A DNA stretch of 64,000 nt from Chloroflexota bacterium (GCA_016191845.1 JACPVF010000002.1:16973-80972), one strand, 5' to 3'. Numbered from the stretch's first letter, positions 20,380 to 30,774 are shown. Notes: generated from the letters alone by a model not told the origin. A program made the numbers and translations.

Positions 20380-21660
20380 ATGAAGATCTTCCTCGACACC
20401 ATCGGCTGCCGATTGAATCAGGCAGAGATCGAATCCATGGCGCTGCAATTTCGTGCGGCGGGACACGAGATCGCTGCGTCCGCCGAAGGGGCGGACCTGG
20501 CCGTGGTCAACACCTGCGCCGTCACCACAGATGCCGCCGCTGATTCGCGCCGCAAGATCCGTCACCTGGCAAATACGGGCGTGGAGGAGATCGTTGCCAC
20601 GGGCTGCTGGACCACGCTCCAGCCTGAGCAGGCGGCTGCGTTGCCGCACGTCAGGCGGGTCATTCCCAACTCACACAAGGATACGCTGGTTGCCGAAACC
20701 CTGGAGCTTCCACCATCCACTATCCAGCCTTTCGACCTCGAACCCATCGTCCGCGCTCCCCTGCCAGGCCTGCATCACCGCACGCGCGCCTTCATCAAAG
20801 TGCAGGATGGCTGTGACAATCACTGCACCTTCTGCATTACCACTGTGGCGCGCGGCGAGTCGCGCTCGCGTCCGCTGGCTGAAGTGCTGCGCGATATTCA
20901 ACCCGCGCTGTTAGGCGGCACCAAGGAGATCGTGCTGACGGGCGTCCATCTCGGCTCATGGGGACAGGACCTTGGTTTCCATCTGCGTGACCTGGTGGCG
21001 GCCATCCTGCACGAGACGGATGTTCCGCGCCTGCGGCTGTCTTCACTCGAGCCGTGGGATCTGGATGAGGAGTTCTTCTCGCTGTGGGCCGACCCGCGAC
21101 TCCAGCCACACCTGCACCTGCCTCTGCAAAGCGGATGTGACTCCACGCTCAGGCGCATGGCCCGCAAGACCAACACGACCTCGTTCCGTGAGCTGGTTGC
21201 CGCCGCCCGCCGCCTCATCCCCGACGTAGCCGTCACCACCGACCTCATCGCGGGCTTCCCGGGCGAAACCGCGGACGAGTTCGCCGCCACCCTGGATTTC
21301 GTCCGCGAGATGGAATTCGCGGGCGGACACGTCTTCACCTACTCTCCCCGCCCGGGGACGGGTGCCGCGCGCCTCGGAGGCCAGGTCAGGCCCGAGGTCC
21401 GCAAGGAGCGGAATCACATCCTGCGGACTGTGCTCAACGAGGCGGAGACATCCTTCCGCCAGCGCTTCCTCGGGCGGACCCTGCCCGTGCTGTGGGAATC
21501 GGTTTCCGAGTTGGGCGAATGGGGCTGGCAGATGGAGGGTCTGACGGGCAACTACTTGCGCGTGTCGGCGGCAGCCTCGTCACCGAGGTGGAACGAAGTC
21601 GATGCCGTAGAATTGACCGAGGTCCATGCGGGCGGGATGAAAGGCGTGATCCATTTTTGA
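20380..21660 (+). CDS. mtaB: tRNA t6A37 methylthiotransferase MtaB
   Basis: DTIGCRLNQAEIESMA, VVNTCAVTTDAAADSRRKIRHLA, radical SAM CDNHCTFCI, LPLQSGCDSTLRRMAR. Confidence 0.9.
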   Translation: MKIFLDTIGCRLNQAEIESMALQFRAAGHEIAASAEGADLAVVNTCAVTTDAAADSRRKIRHLANTGVEEIVATGCWTTLQPEQAAALPHVRRVIPNSHKDTLVAETLELPPSTIQPFDLEPIVRAPLPGLHHRTRAFIKVQDGCDNHCTFCITTVARGESRSRPLAEVLRDIQPALLGGTKEIVLTGVHLGSWGQDLGFHLRDLVAAILHETDVPRLRLSSLEPWDLDEEFFSLWADPRLQPHLHLPLQSGCDSTLRRMARKTNTTSFRELVAAARRLIPDVAVTTDLIAGFPGETADEFAATLDFVREMEFAGGHVFTYSPRPGTGAARLGGQVRPEVRKERNHILRTVLNEAETSFRQRFLGRTLPVLWESVSELGEWGWQMEGLTGNYLRVSAAASSPRWNEVDAVELTEVHAGGMKGVIHF

Positions 21661-21742
21661 AACAGGATGACTGTCACTTATGCGGGCGGGGAAACTGATT
21701 GTATAATTTTCGTGCATGCAAACACAAAAATAAGGAGCAACC

Positions 21743-22621
21743 ATGACGGCTCAACTGATCGACGGAAAAGCGATTGCCCAGAAGGTGCGCGAGGAAGTGG
21801 CGGCAGAGGTCGCCAAGCGGACAGCGGAGGGCAAGCCTCAGCCCGTGCTGGCCACCGTGCTGGTCGGAGATCGTCCCGACTCGGCAGCGTACGTGGCCTC
21901 AAAGGGCAAGGCCTGCCAGGAGTTGGGCATGGGCTCCATCAGCGAGCATCTGCCCGCCGACGCCACCCAGGAACAGGTCGAGGAGTTGGTCAAGCGCCTG
22001 AACGCCGACCCAAAGGTCAACGGCATCCTGGTGCAGTTACCGATGCCATCGCACATCGACGAGGAGCGCGTGCTCTCGCTGATCAACATCGAAAAGGATG
22101 TGGATGGCTTCTCCCCGCTCAACATCGGCCGCCTGGCCCAGAAGGGACGCGAGCCGCTCTTCGTGCCGTGCACGCCGTATGGCTGCATCTACCTGCTCGA
22201 GCAGGCGGGCGTCAAGATCGAAGGCGCAAACGCGGTGGTGCTCGGCCGCTCGAACATCGTGGGCATGCCCGCCGCGCTGTTGCTGGTCGGCAAGAATGCC
22301 ACGGTGACGGTCTGCCATTCGCGCACCAAGGACATCGCCGCCGTCGTGCGCCAGGCCGACATCCTGATCGCGGCCATCGGCAAGACCGAGTTCGTGCGCG
22401 GCGACTGGATCAAGCCGGGTGCGGCCATCATCGACGTGGGCATCAACTCGATACCCGATGCCACCAAGAAAAGCGGGCACCGCCTGGTGGGCGACGTCAA
22501 CTTCAGCGAGGCCAAGGAAGTGGCGGGCTTCATCACCCCCGTCCCAGGCGGCGTCGGCCCGATGACCATCGCCATGTTGATGCAGAATACCCTGCGCGCC
22601 TCGCAGATCCAGAATCCGTAA
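21743..22621 (+). CDS. folD: Bifunctional methylenetetrahydrofolate dehydrogenase/cyclohydrolase FolD
   Basis: DGILVQLP-type motif (VNGILVQLPMPSHI), KDVDGFSPLNIGRL, VVLGRSNIVGMPAALLL, PVPGGVGPMTIAMLMQNT. Confidence 0.95.
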   Translation: MTAQLIDGKAIAQKVREEVAAEVAKRTAEGKPQPVLATVLVGDRPDSAAYVASKGKACQELGMGSISEHLPADATQEQVEELVKRLNADPKVNGILVQLPMPSHIDEERVLSLINIEKDVDGFSPLNIGRLAQKGREPLFVPCTPYGCIYLLEQAGVKIEGANAVVLGRSNIVGMPAALLLVGKNATVTVCHSRTKDIAAVVRQADILIAAIGKTEFVRGDWIKPGAAIIDVGINSIPDATKKSGHRLVGDVNFSEAKEVAGFITPVPGGVGPMTIAMLMQNTLRASQIQNP

Positions 22622-22741
22622 CTTGAAATCCACGGTTCTGTCAGCGGCTCAAACTGCTGGCAGAATTGGAATGATCCCCTGGCAATCACAGTCCCGTCGC
22701 AAGGCGGGACTGATCGAATCAAAATGTGGTGAGGTGAAAGA

Positions 22742-23728
22742 ATGAAGAAGGTTTTGAAATGGGTGGGAATCGGGCTGACGGGGCTGATCGGTCTCCTGGC
22801 CGTCGGGCTGGGGGTGGTTTATTTCAAGACCGAGGCCCGCTTGAACAAAATCTATGAACTCCCAAAAGAGACGATCGTCATCCCGACCGATGCAGATTCC
22901 ATTGCGCGCGGCAAACACATCTATCAATTTCGCGGATGCCAGGCCTGTCACGGTGGCACAGACGAATACAACCCGATCCTGCTCCAGTCCCAGGCCGACG
23001 GCAGTCTGCCGCACGACATCCAGAGCATCGACCGCCTGCAGGGCAACGTCTACATGGACGATCCCGCCGTGGGGAAAGTCATCGCCTCGAACCTGACCTC
23101 GGGCCAGGGCGGTGTGGCCGACCAATACACCGACGAGACCTGGGTGCACGCCATCCGCCACGGGGTCCGCTACAATGGCAAGCCGCTGCTCTTCATGCCA
23201 TCCACTGAGTTCTATTACCTGAACGACGGAGATCTGGGCGCGGTCATCGCCTACGTTAAGAGCGTCCCGCCCGTGGACAACATCCTGCCTGCCAGCCAGG
23301 TCTCGATGACGGGCCGCATCCTCATGACCCTCGTCCCCACCCTCACTTTCATGCCTGCCGAGATGATCTCCAACAACGCGCCGCGCCCCGTCACGCCCGA
23401 GGCAGCGGCCACGCCCGAGTACGGCGAATACCTGACCCAGTCCTGCAAGGTCTGCCATGGCCTGACCATGTCGGGCGGCAGGATCCCCGCCTTCCCATCC
23501 AGTTGGCCCGCAGCACCCAACCTTACCTGGGGCAGCGGTTCCGCCCTGCCCCGCTGGAGCGAAGCGGAATTCATCACCGCCATGCGCACGGGCAAACGTC
23601 CGCAAGGACAGCCCATCAACTCGACCTACATGCCCTGGACCTCCTTCCGCTACATGGACGATCTGGAGCTAAAGGCGGTCTGGGTCTATCTGAAGAACCT
23701 ACCTAAAAAGGACCTCGGCAACCGCTGA
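22742..23728 (+). CDS. Diheme c-type cytochrome
   Basis: Two CxxCH motifs (CQACHGG, CKVCHG) and an N-terminal TM anchor. Confidence 0.85.
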   Translation: MKKVLKWVGIGLTGLIGLLAVGLGVVYFKTEARLNKIYELPKETIVIPTDADSIARGKHIYQFRGCQACHGGTDEYNPILLQSQADGSLPHDIQSIDRLQGNVYMDDPAVGKVIASNLTSGQGGVADQYTDETWVHAIRHGVRYNGKPLLFMPSTEFYYLNDGDLGAVIAYVKSVPPVDNILPASQVSMTGRILMTLVPTLTFMPAEMISNNAPRPVTPEAAATPEYGEYLTQSCKVCHGLTMSGGRIPAFPSSWPAAPNLTWGSGSALPRWSEAEFITAMRTGKRPQGQPINSTYMPWTSFRYMDDLELKAVWVYLKNLPKKDLGNR

Positions 23729-23812
23729 CCTGACGCTTGCTCCCGTTTTCGAGCCAAATCGCATCTGCCCATTTTTCCCGTTCATGCGGACGGGGAAAAT
23801 GTATTTAAAGCC

Positions 23813-23841
23813 TTGACGTAGTATCAATTTTATACTATTAT
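23813..23841 (+). promoter_or_regulatory. Predicted promoter with embedded PadR-type operator
   Basis: TTGACG (23813-23818), 17-bp spacer, TATTAT (23836-23841); inverted repeat TAGTAT-N7-ATACTA at 23819-23837 fills the spacer. Confidence 0.6.
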
Positions 23842-23887
23842 GAATTTATTAGTAGTAACAAATTGAAAGTATAGAGAAAGGAATACT

Positions 23888-24244
23888 ATGAGCGATATCG
23901 GCGCTACTACCAAGAAATTTCAAAAAGAACTCAATGCAGGCACCTCCTCCCTGGTCCTGCTGGGCGTGTTGAGCCGCAGCCCTGAGCCGATGTACGGATA
24001 CCAGATCGCCAAGATGCTCGAAGAAAGCGGACCCGACATTCCCATGATGAAGCAGGGTACGCTCTACCCCGTCTTGCGCTCCCTGGAGGAAAATCGCCTG
24101 CTGGAAAGCATGGTCGAACCGTCCGTCTCTGGTCCGCCGCGCAGGTATTACAAGATCACCGAAGACGGCCGCGCTGCACTGGCTGAATGGCTCGAGATCT
24201 GGAAACAAACGAAGAAATTCGTGGACGCTACTTTAAAAGGATGA
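23888..24244 (+). CDS. PadR-family transcriptional regulator
   Basis: LLGVLSRSPEPMYGYQIAKMLEESG...GTLYPVLRSLEENRLLES...RRYYKITEDGRAALAEW. Confidence 0.9.
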   Translation: MSDIGATTKKFQKELNAGTSSLVLLGVLSRSPEPMYGYQIAKMLEESGPDIPMMKQGTLYPVLRSLEENRLLESMVEPSVSGPPRRYYKITEDGRAALAEWLEIWKQTKKFVDATLKG

Positions 24245-24248
24245 CATC

Positions 24249-25136
24249 ATGTTCAAATCAATCGAAGAATATCTGGACGCCTTGAAAAATGCGATGAGGG
24301 ATGCCGACCCCGCGCTGATTCAGGACGCGCAGGCCGACGCCCGCGAGCACTTGACCAATGCGCTGGAAGTCGTCCGCGAAAAGACGCCCGAGGTCAGTGA
24401 GACCGACACGCTGGGAAGAATCATCGAGGAATACGGTTCACCCGAAGAGACCGCCTCCGCCTACCGTGAAGTGGAACGCCGCACCTCGCCCATCCTCAAG
24501 CAGACCGTCAAGCCGCAGTCGGCACTGGGCCGCTTCTTCGGCGTCTATCTCGACCCGCGCGCCTGGGGTGCCCTGCTCTATATGTTCATCGCCTTCATCA
24601 CAGGCATCTTTTATTTCACCTGGGCGGTGACGGGCGTATCGCTCTCGGTCTCGCTGTTGATCCTCATCTTTGGCCTGCCGCTGGCCCTGCTCTTCCTGCT
24701 CTCCGTACGCGGACTGGCCCTACTCGAAGGCCGCCTGGTGGAAGCATTGCTGGGCGTCCGCATGCCGCGCCGTCCGCTGTTCTCGCACCAGGGTATGAAG
24801 TGGATGGATCGTCTCAAAGCGCTTCTCACCGATAAAGCCACCTGGCTGATGCTGGTGTACATGGTCGTTCAGTTTGTACTGGGCACCATTTATTTCGTGG
24901 TCATCGTGACGGTGTTGAGTTTCTCGCTGGCATTCATGGCCATCCCGTTCCTCCAGGCCCTCGTTCCTGGTGTACAGATCATGTACTACAACGGGACCTC
25001 GCACTACTTCCCGACCTGGTCCTATCCGCTGTGCGTACTGGGCGGCTTCCTCCTGTGGACCACCTTCATGAATATCGCGCGCGGCGTCGGCCAGTTGCAC
25101 GGACGTTTCGCCAAGTGGATGCTGGTCAGCGAATAA
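24249..25136 (+). CDS. PadR-associated HAAS/sensor-domain membrane protein
   Basis: N-terminal helical EEYLDALKNAMRDADPALIQDAQADAREHL followed by paired TM segments; immediately downstream of padR. Confidence 0.7.
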   Translation: MFKSIEEYLDALKNAMRDADPALIQDAQADAREHLTNALEVVREKTPEVSETDTLGRIIEEYGSPEETASAYREVERRTSPILKQTVKPQSALGRFFGVYLDPRAWGALLYMFIAFITGIFYFTWAVTGVSLSVSLLILIFGLPLALLFLLSVRGLALLEGRLVEALLGVRMPRRPLFSHQGMKWMDRLKALLTDKATWLMLVYMVVQFVLGTIYFVVIVTVLSFSLAFMAIPFLQALVPGVQIMYYNGTSHYFPTWSYPLCVLGGFLLWTTFMNIARGVGQLHGRFAKWMLVSE

Positions 25137-25137
25137 C

Positions 25138-26004
25138 ATGAAATCTACAGTGACTCGACCCTCAAATTGGGTCCAGAAGTTCGTGCAATTCCCCGTTACC
25201 CGCATCTTCCTGGGACTAGGCGTCCTGTTCGCCGCGATCCTGTTGATGCAATCCGCCCTGCGCCTGATCCCTGGCATCCATCAAGGCGTTCTCGATGTGC
25301 TGGGCGCAGTCGCAGTGGCGCTGACAGCTCTCTTTGCCTATGTCGGATTTGTCCGCCTGGTGGAAAAGCGTACAGTCACGGAGCTATCCACGGCAGGCGC
25401 GGCTCTCGAGCTCGGAAAGGGCGCGCTCCTCGGCGGATTGCTCTTCGCTGCCACCATCGGTCTGATCGCCCTCTTCGGCTTTTATCATGTCTCGGGCTTC
25501 AACCCCTGGACCGTGCTCCTGCCCGCCCTCAGCCTGTCCATCGTCTCGGGCGTGGTCGAGGAGGTGCTGGTACGCGGCATCCTGTTCCGCATCATGGAAG
25601 AGTCGCTGGGCACCTGGCTGGCGCTGGCTATCTCCGCGCTGCTTTTTGGACTGATGCACATCTCAAATCCGAACGCCACACTATGGAGCGCATTGGCCAT
25701 CGCCATCGAGGCGGGCATCATGCTGGCAGCGGCCTTCGTCTTCACCCGCCGATTGTGGCTGGCCATCGGCATCCACTTTGCGTGGAACTTCGTCCAGGGC
25801 GGGATCTTTGGGGTGGCGGTATCAGGCAACGGGGTCCAGGGGCTGTTGCAATCCACGCTCGACGGTCCGCCCCTGCTCTCGGGTGGCGCGTTCGGCGCGG
25901 AAGCGTCCATCTTCGCGGTGATCGTCTGTCTGGCCGCGGGTATCTATTTGACCTGGTCCGCATGGAAAAAAGGGAACTTTATCCAGCCCTTCTGGACCAA
26001 ATAG
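25138..26004 (+). CDS. CPBP-family intramembrane metalloprotease
   Basis: EEVLVRG (EExxxR), FGLMH, HFAWN motifs. Confidence 0.85.
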   Translation: MKSTVTRPSNWVQKFVQFPVTRIFLGLGVLFAAILLMQSALRLIPGIHQGVLDVLGAVAVALTALFAYVGFVRLVEKRTVTELSTAGAALELGKGALLGGLLFAATIGLIALFGFYHVSGFNPWTVLLPALSLSIVSGVVEEVLVRGILFRIMEESLGTWLALAISALLFGLMHISNPNATLWSALAIAIEAGIMLAAAFVFTRRLWLAIGIHFAWNFVQGGIFGVAVSGNGVQGLLQSTLDGPPLLSGGAFGAEASIFAVIVCLAAGIYLTWSAWKKGNFIQPFWTK

Positions 26005-26020
26005 CCAGGATTGCTCTCAC

Positions 26021-26046
26021 AGCCCCGCTGCTTGCGGGGCTTTTTC
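26021..26046 (+). terminator. Rho-independent terminator
   Basis: AGCCCCGC-tgctt-GCGGGGCT then TTTTT. Confidence 0.8.
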
Positions 26047-26100
26047 ATCTTCGGCTTCGGGTACAATCCTGGGATATCCATTTCTGGAGGCGACAGCATC

Positions 26101-27006
26101 ATGGAATACCTTGAAATCGCGCGGACAGGAAAGAATGACTGGTGGCGATATCTGATTTCCTTCCCAGGCATCCTTATCGTATGGATCTTTGGAGGAGTTC
26201 TGCTTACCCTGCCCTTTGTGTTTTGGGTGCTGGGCGACGGCAATCCTGCCACCACCTACGACTCGACGGGTTTCATCGGCATCCCCGTGGTGGGGAATTT
26301 CATCCTCGTGATGATCACCTTCTTCCCCTTCATCATCGCTACTCCACTGGCGGTGCGCTTCATCCATGCGCGCCCCGTGCAGACCTTGATCACAGCTGCG
26401 CCGCGGGTCCGCTGGGGCAGGATACTGGCGGGGGCGGCGGTCTGGTTCGTTCTGGCCGCGATCATCTCGGTCGTCGAGTCGGCTTTATATCCAGGCCGTT
26501 ACGTGCTGACCCTCCAGCCGCGGGCGCTGCTTGTGTACGCCGTCTTTGCGTTGCTGCTCATCCCAATCCAAACCACGGCCGAAGAGTTCTTCTTCCGCGG
26601 CTATCTGCTGCAATGGATGGGATTGATCCTGAAGAACAAATGGCTGTTGGCACTGCTCAACGGTGTGTTGTTCCTCCTGCCGCACCTCGCCAACCCTGAA
26701 ATGTCGGTTTCCTCCAACGCGCTTCTGATGGCATTGGGTTATTTCGCCTTCGGCTTCTTCGCCGCACTCATCACTGTCCAGGACAATGGCATGGAACTGG
26801 CCCTCGGTCTGCACGCGGCTAACAACCTGATGGTGCTGTTCGTCAATTATCCCGTCAGCGCCCTGCCCAGCCCCTCCGTGTTCACCATCCAGACGCTGGA
26901 CGCGACCTATGGCCTGATCTCGACCGTCGCGGCCATGGATATTTTCTACTTCGTCTTTTTTGGCCTGCCCAAACGGGCAAAAACCTCTACGGAGCTTGCT
27001 GAATAG
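26101..27006 (+). CDS. CPBP-family intramembrane metalloprotease
   Basis: AEEFFFRGYLLQW, LFLLPHLAN, LHAANN motifs. Confidence 0.85.
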   Translation: MEYLEIARTGKNDWWRYLISFPGILIVWIFGGVLLTLPFVFWVLGDGNPATTYDSTGFIGIPVVGNFILVMITFFPFIIATPLAVRFIHARPVQTLITAAPRVRWGRILAGAAVWFVLAAIISVVESALYPGRYVLTLQPRALLVYAVFALLLIPIQTTAEEFFFRGYLLQWMGLILKNKWLLALLNGVLFLLPHLANPEMSVSSNALLMALGYFAFGFFAALITVQDNGMELALGLHAANNLMVLFVNYPVSALPSPSVFTIQTLDATYGLISTVAAMDIFYFVFFGLPKRAKTSTELAE

Positions 27007-27165
27007 TTTTCAGTTTTGATAAGCGCAAATGCGCCAGATGGTGCTATCATCGGACGCGTGGGCAACGTAGAAGCTAACATCGCATCCGCCCACGTATTCC
27101 AGCCTGCTCTCACCATCAAAGCTTCATCGTTGCCGAGGGCGGCTGGAATTCATTTCTACCCAACA

Positions 27166-27193
27166 AAAAGTCCCGCTGTAAGGCGGGACTTTT
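27166..27193. terminator. Terminator between convergent transcription units
   Basis: AAAAGTCCCGC-tgtaag-GCGGGACTTTT. Confidence 0.75.
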
Positions 27194-27202
27194 GCTTTCA
27201 AC

Positions 27203-28399
27203 TTATTCGTATCGAAATCTCCAGACGCCCACGGTAAAGAAGACCGCCGCGAAGCCGACCAGTACCCCCGCCTCGGGCAGGATATCCAACAGACCACGCC
27301 CGCGCAGGACCAGGTCCAACATGCCCTGCATGGCCCAGGTGGTCGGCAGGATCTTGACGATCTGCTGCACCAGGGGCGGGAACAACTCCAGCGGATACCA
27401 GCAGCCGCCCAACAATGCCATGACCATGCCGAACATGGTACTCAACCCGCTGGCCTGTCCCTCCGATTTGACAAAGGTCCCCATCGTCGTGCCGATGGCT
27501 GCCGCCGCCAGGGCTGAGGTCAGCATCACGATAAATAGCGCCAGCGGTTCGCGCCCCCAGTCCAGTTTCATCACAAAGATGCCGAACAACACCAGGATCG
27601 TCATCTGGATCAACGCCATGAATACCTGCCCCGCAATCGTTCCGAACAGGTAGGTGGCTTTCGTGGTCGGCGTGGTCAGGACGCGGCGCAGGGTGCCGAT
27701 CTGGCGCTCGTAGGAGAACAGGCCTGAAATGCCGAACAGCGGGATGAACACCCAGGTGATCAACTGTCCCGCCGACTGATTGGCGCGCGGATCATACTCC
27801 ACCTCGTCAGGTGTGGACCCCTCGACCACGGTCACGCGCTCGGGCGACTCCGCCTGGGCAGCCTGAGCCAGTTTCAGGGCATCGTTGAAATAAGCCTGGC
27901 GGTCGGTCTCCGACTCGAAGGTCCCATTGGATTCAGCCTCCTGCACGGCCATGGTAGCCGCATTGACCGCGCTGCTCACCCGTCGGATCGCGGTCTGCAC
28001 GGCGCGTGCCGCCACGGTTGCGTTGAGATTATTGGGCTGCTCACGCAGGTCCACCTGGGCGGTGCCGTCCTGAATGGTCTGCAGGTCCAACCCCGTGGGC
28101 AGGATCAGCACCACCGAAGCGCGCCGCGCGTCGAACTGGCTTTGCGCCTCATCAAGCGTCAACACCTCGGGCCGCACCGCCGTGGACTTTTCCAATTCAG
28201 TCAGGATGCCCTGCGACACGGACGTATTGGCCTGGTCCACGACCACCAGACGGATGCGGGCATCCCCATCGCCCGAGGGCGTGCCGCCCGCCATGATCAG
28301 CGTGAAAACCACGGGCAGGATAATGAAGAACAGCAATTCCGCCGCGCTCGAGAAGCGGATGATCGCGTCCTTCCATGCAATTGCAAAAAGTTTTTTCAT
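27203..28399 (-). CDS. ABC-2 type transporter permease
   Basis: N-terminal TM, large extracytoplasmic domain, GISGLFSYERQIGTLRRVLTTPTTK. Confidence 0.85.
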   Translation of the reverse strand: MKKLFAIAWKDAIIRFSSAAELLFFIILPVVFTLIMAGGTPSGDGDARIRLVVVDQANTSVSQGILTELEKSTAVRPEVLTLDEAQSQFDARRASVVLILPTGLDLQTIQDGTAQVDLREQPNNLNATVAARAVQTAIRRVSSAVNAATMAVQEAESNGTFESETDRQAYFNDALKLAQAAQAESPERVTVVEGSTPDEVEYDPRANQSAGQLITWVFIPLFGISGLFSYERQIGTLRRVLTTPTTKATYLFGTIAGQVFMALIQMTILVLFGIFVMKLDWGREPLALFIVMLTSALAAAAIGTTMGTFVKSEGQASGLSTMFGMVMALLGGCWYPLELFPPLVQQIVKILPTTWAMQGMLDLVLRGRGLLDILPEAGVLVGFAAVFFTVGVWRFRYE

Positions 28400-28459
28400 G
28401 CAAGCCTCATACGCCCTGAGCGGAGCCGCGATTTTTGGCGGCGCAGTCGAAGGGCGAAA

Positions 28460-29734
28460 TTATTTCTGCGCCAGATCTTTCTTCCCAAACAGCACCACCG
28501 AGACGGCGAACAAGACCGTTCCCATGATCAGCAGCGCCGCAATCGGCTGGACCAGGTCGATCAAGGTGCCGCCCAGCCCAAGGGTGGTGAATCCGTCCAG
28601 GGCCCAGGCATTGGGCGTGATCTTGCTAATCATCTGCACGGGGAGCGGCATCTGCTCCAGACTGATGAAGCTGCCACCCAACGCACCGAAGATCAACATG
28701 ACCGCCGAACCCGTGTTCGCCACCTGCGCCGTGGTACGCGCCGTGGCCGTGATGAGCATGCCCCAGCCCGTGGCCGCAAAGACCGCCGCCAGCACCAGAA
28801 TCAGCACACCCAGCGAATCGCCCCATTTCAATTGAAAGATCAGCGACGAGGCTACGATCAGGATCAGCATCTGCGCAACGCCCGTCAGGAAGATGCCGAA
28901 GACCTTGCCGCCCAGAATCTGCGCCGAAGAAGTCGGCGAGACCAGCAGGCGCGGCAGCGTACCTTGCGAACGCTCCGCCAGGATCGATCGTCCGCCATAG
29001 CTGACGGTGTACATCAGGAACATCAAGGCCATGCCAGGCGCGATGTACGCCAGGGCATCGAACTGCACCGCCTCATCGCCCTGCGTGGATGAATTGATCT
29101 GGATGGCAAGCGTGTCGCTGGCAGGCTGGTCTTGCAGCCGTTGTCCCATCGCAGTTCCCGCCGCCTCGGCCTGTTGCGCCGTGATGCGTCCGCTGGCGAG
29201 CATCTGCAAAATGGAGACCTCGCCACCCAGCCGCCCCTCTTCCACGCGACTGAGGAACTCATCCACAATGGCCTTGATCACGCCCGCGCTGGTCGGTCGC
29301 TGCGGATTGGCATACACCTCGATCTGTACTGCTTCAGGCGCGGAACCCGTCGCCGTGTAATCCGATTGCTGCGGGATGATGGAGCGCGTAAAGCCTGCGG
29401 GGATGATGATCGCTGCCGCAGCCTTGTCCTCGTCGATGAAACGGCGGGCCGCCTCAGGGTCAGACCCGAGGGTGGGCTCCACCAAATCAGCCAGGTCCGC
29501 CGACTGGAAGGTATCCACCAAAGCCTGGCCGATCTGTCCATCGTCCAGGTTGACGATCACCACAGGGATGTCGGAGAGACCGCTGCCGCCGTTGCCGCTG
29601 AAGCGACCCGTGACCAGGCCCAGGCCCAGCGTCAACACGAAGGGCGCAGCCAGCATGAAGATCAAGGCTGCGCGGTCGCGAAACGCCAGGCGGACGTCTT
29701 TAAGGCCGATGAGAAAAGTCTTGAGCATGGTCAA
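28460..29734 (-). CDS. ABC-2 type transporter permease
   Basis: FRDRAALIFMLAAPFVLTLGLG, ERSQGTLPRLLVSPTSSAQILGGK. Confidence 0.85.
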   Translation of the reverse strand: MTMLKTFLIGLKDVRLAFRDRAALIFMLAAPFVLTLGLGLVTGRFSGNGGSGLSDIPVVIVNLDDGQIGQALVDTFQSADLADLVEPTLGSDPEAARRFIDEDKAAAAIIIPAGFTRSIIPQQSDYTATGSAPEAVQIEVYANPQRPTSAGVIKAIVDEFLSRVEEGRLGGEVSILQMLASGRITAQQAEAAGTAMGQRLQDQPASDTLAIQINSSTQGDEAVQFDALAYIAPGMALMFLMYTVSYGGRSILAERSQGTLPRLLVSPTSSAQILGGKVFGIFLTGVAQMLILIVASSLIFQLKWGDSLGVLILVLAAVFAATGWGMLITATARTTAQVANTGSAVMLIFGALGGSFISLEQMPLPVQMISKITPNAWALDGFTTLGLGGTLIDLVQPIAALLIMGTVLFAVSVVLFGKKDLAQK

Positions 29735-30675
29735 TCGCGCAGCGCGCGTCCCGTCAGATGAAGGAAGACCGCTTCGAGATTTGGCTCGCGGATATCAATG
29801 GAGCGGATCTTGATGCCCCGTTCATTGGCCTTGGTGACCACGCCCGCCAGCACATCTTCAGCCTCGGGGCAGATGACCGAGACTTCGTGGTCGGTGGCCT
29901 CAGCCTTGATGACGCCCGCCACGCCGCCCAGTGCAGACGCCAGCGCCTCGGAGTCATCGTTCTCACCGACGTGCAGCACCAGGGTCTCGCTCTCGCCCAC
30001 CTGGCGGGTAAGTTCCTTCTGTGTACCGATGGCAATCAATTCGCCGTGATCGATGATGCCGACGCGGTCCGAGAGTTCCTCGGCCTCCTCCATATAGTGC
30101 GTGGTGTACAACACGGTCATGCCTTGCTTGTTGAGGTCTTTGACCGTGTCGAGGATGGCGCGGCGCGACTGCGGGTCGATGCCCACGGTCGGCTCGTCCA
30201 TGAAGAGCAGCTTGGGCTTGTGCAGCAGCCCCACACCGATGTTGACGCGCCGCTTCATGCCGCCCGAATAAGTCTTGACGCGGTTGCCTGCCTTGTCGGT
30301 CAGGCCGATCTGCGAAAGGACTTCGTCCACGCGGGCAGCCAGGGCCTTTCCGCTCAAGCCGTACATCTGCCCCCAGAAGACCAAATTTTCACGGGCGGTC
30401 AGGTCTTCGTAGAGTGCCAGGTCTTGCGGCACCACACCGATCACCCCGCGGACGGCCATCGGGGCCTTGGTGACGGAGTGCCCGTCAATGGTGGCATCTC
30501 CCGAAGTGGGTGTATACAACGTGGAGAGCATCGAAATGGTCGTGGTCTTGCCCGCACCGTTCGGCCCGAGCAGACTGAAGATTTCGCCTTCCGCGATGCC
30601 GAACGACACCCCCTTCACCGCTTGAAAATCGCCATAATGCTTGACGAGATCCTTGACCTCCAGAATATGGGTCAT
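29731..30675 (-). CDS. ABC transporter ATP-binding protein (DrrA-like)
   Basis: Walker A GPNGAGKTTT, signature YSGGMKRRVNIGVGLLHKPKLLFMDEPTVGIDP. Confidence 0.93.
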   Translation of the reverse strand: MTHILEVKDLVKHYGDFQAVKGVSFGIAEGEIFSLLGPNGAGKTTTISMLSTLYTPTSGDATIDGHSVTKAPMAVRGVIGVVPQDLALYEDLTARENLVFWGQMYGLSGKALAARVDEVLSQIGLTDKAGNRVKTYSGGMKRRVNIGVGLLHKPKLLFMDEPTVGIDPQSRRAILDTVKDLNKQGMTVLYTTHYMEEAEELSDRVGIIDHGELIAIGTQKELTRQVGESETLVLHVGENDDSEALASALGGVAGVIKAEATDHEVSVICPEAEDVLAGVVTKANERGIKIRSIDIREPNLEAVFLHLTGRALRD

Positions 30676-30774
30676 GCCAGCCTCCTGAAATAAGAACTAC
30701 AAAATATACGAAATGCGTCCGATCTTGTTGTATCAAATCGCACAGACGCCAAAGCGACCACCCGCCCCTATGGA

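Noticed and set aside
21667-22626. 319-aa plus-strand ORF overlapping folD in another frame
   Set aside because: Low-complexity Arg/Gly/Ala-rich translation; folD in the other frame is unambiguous.
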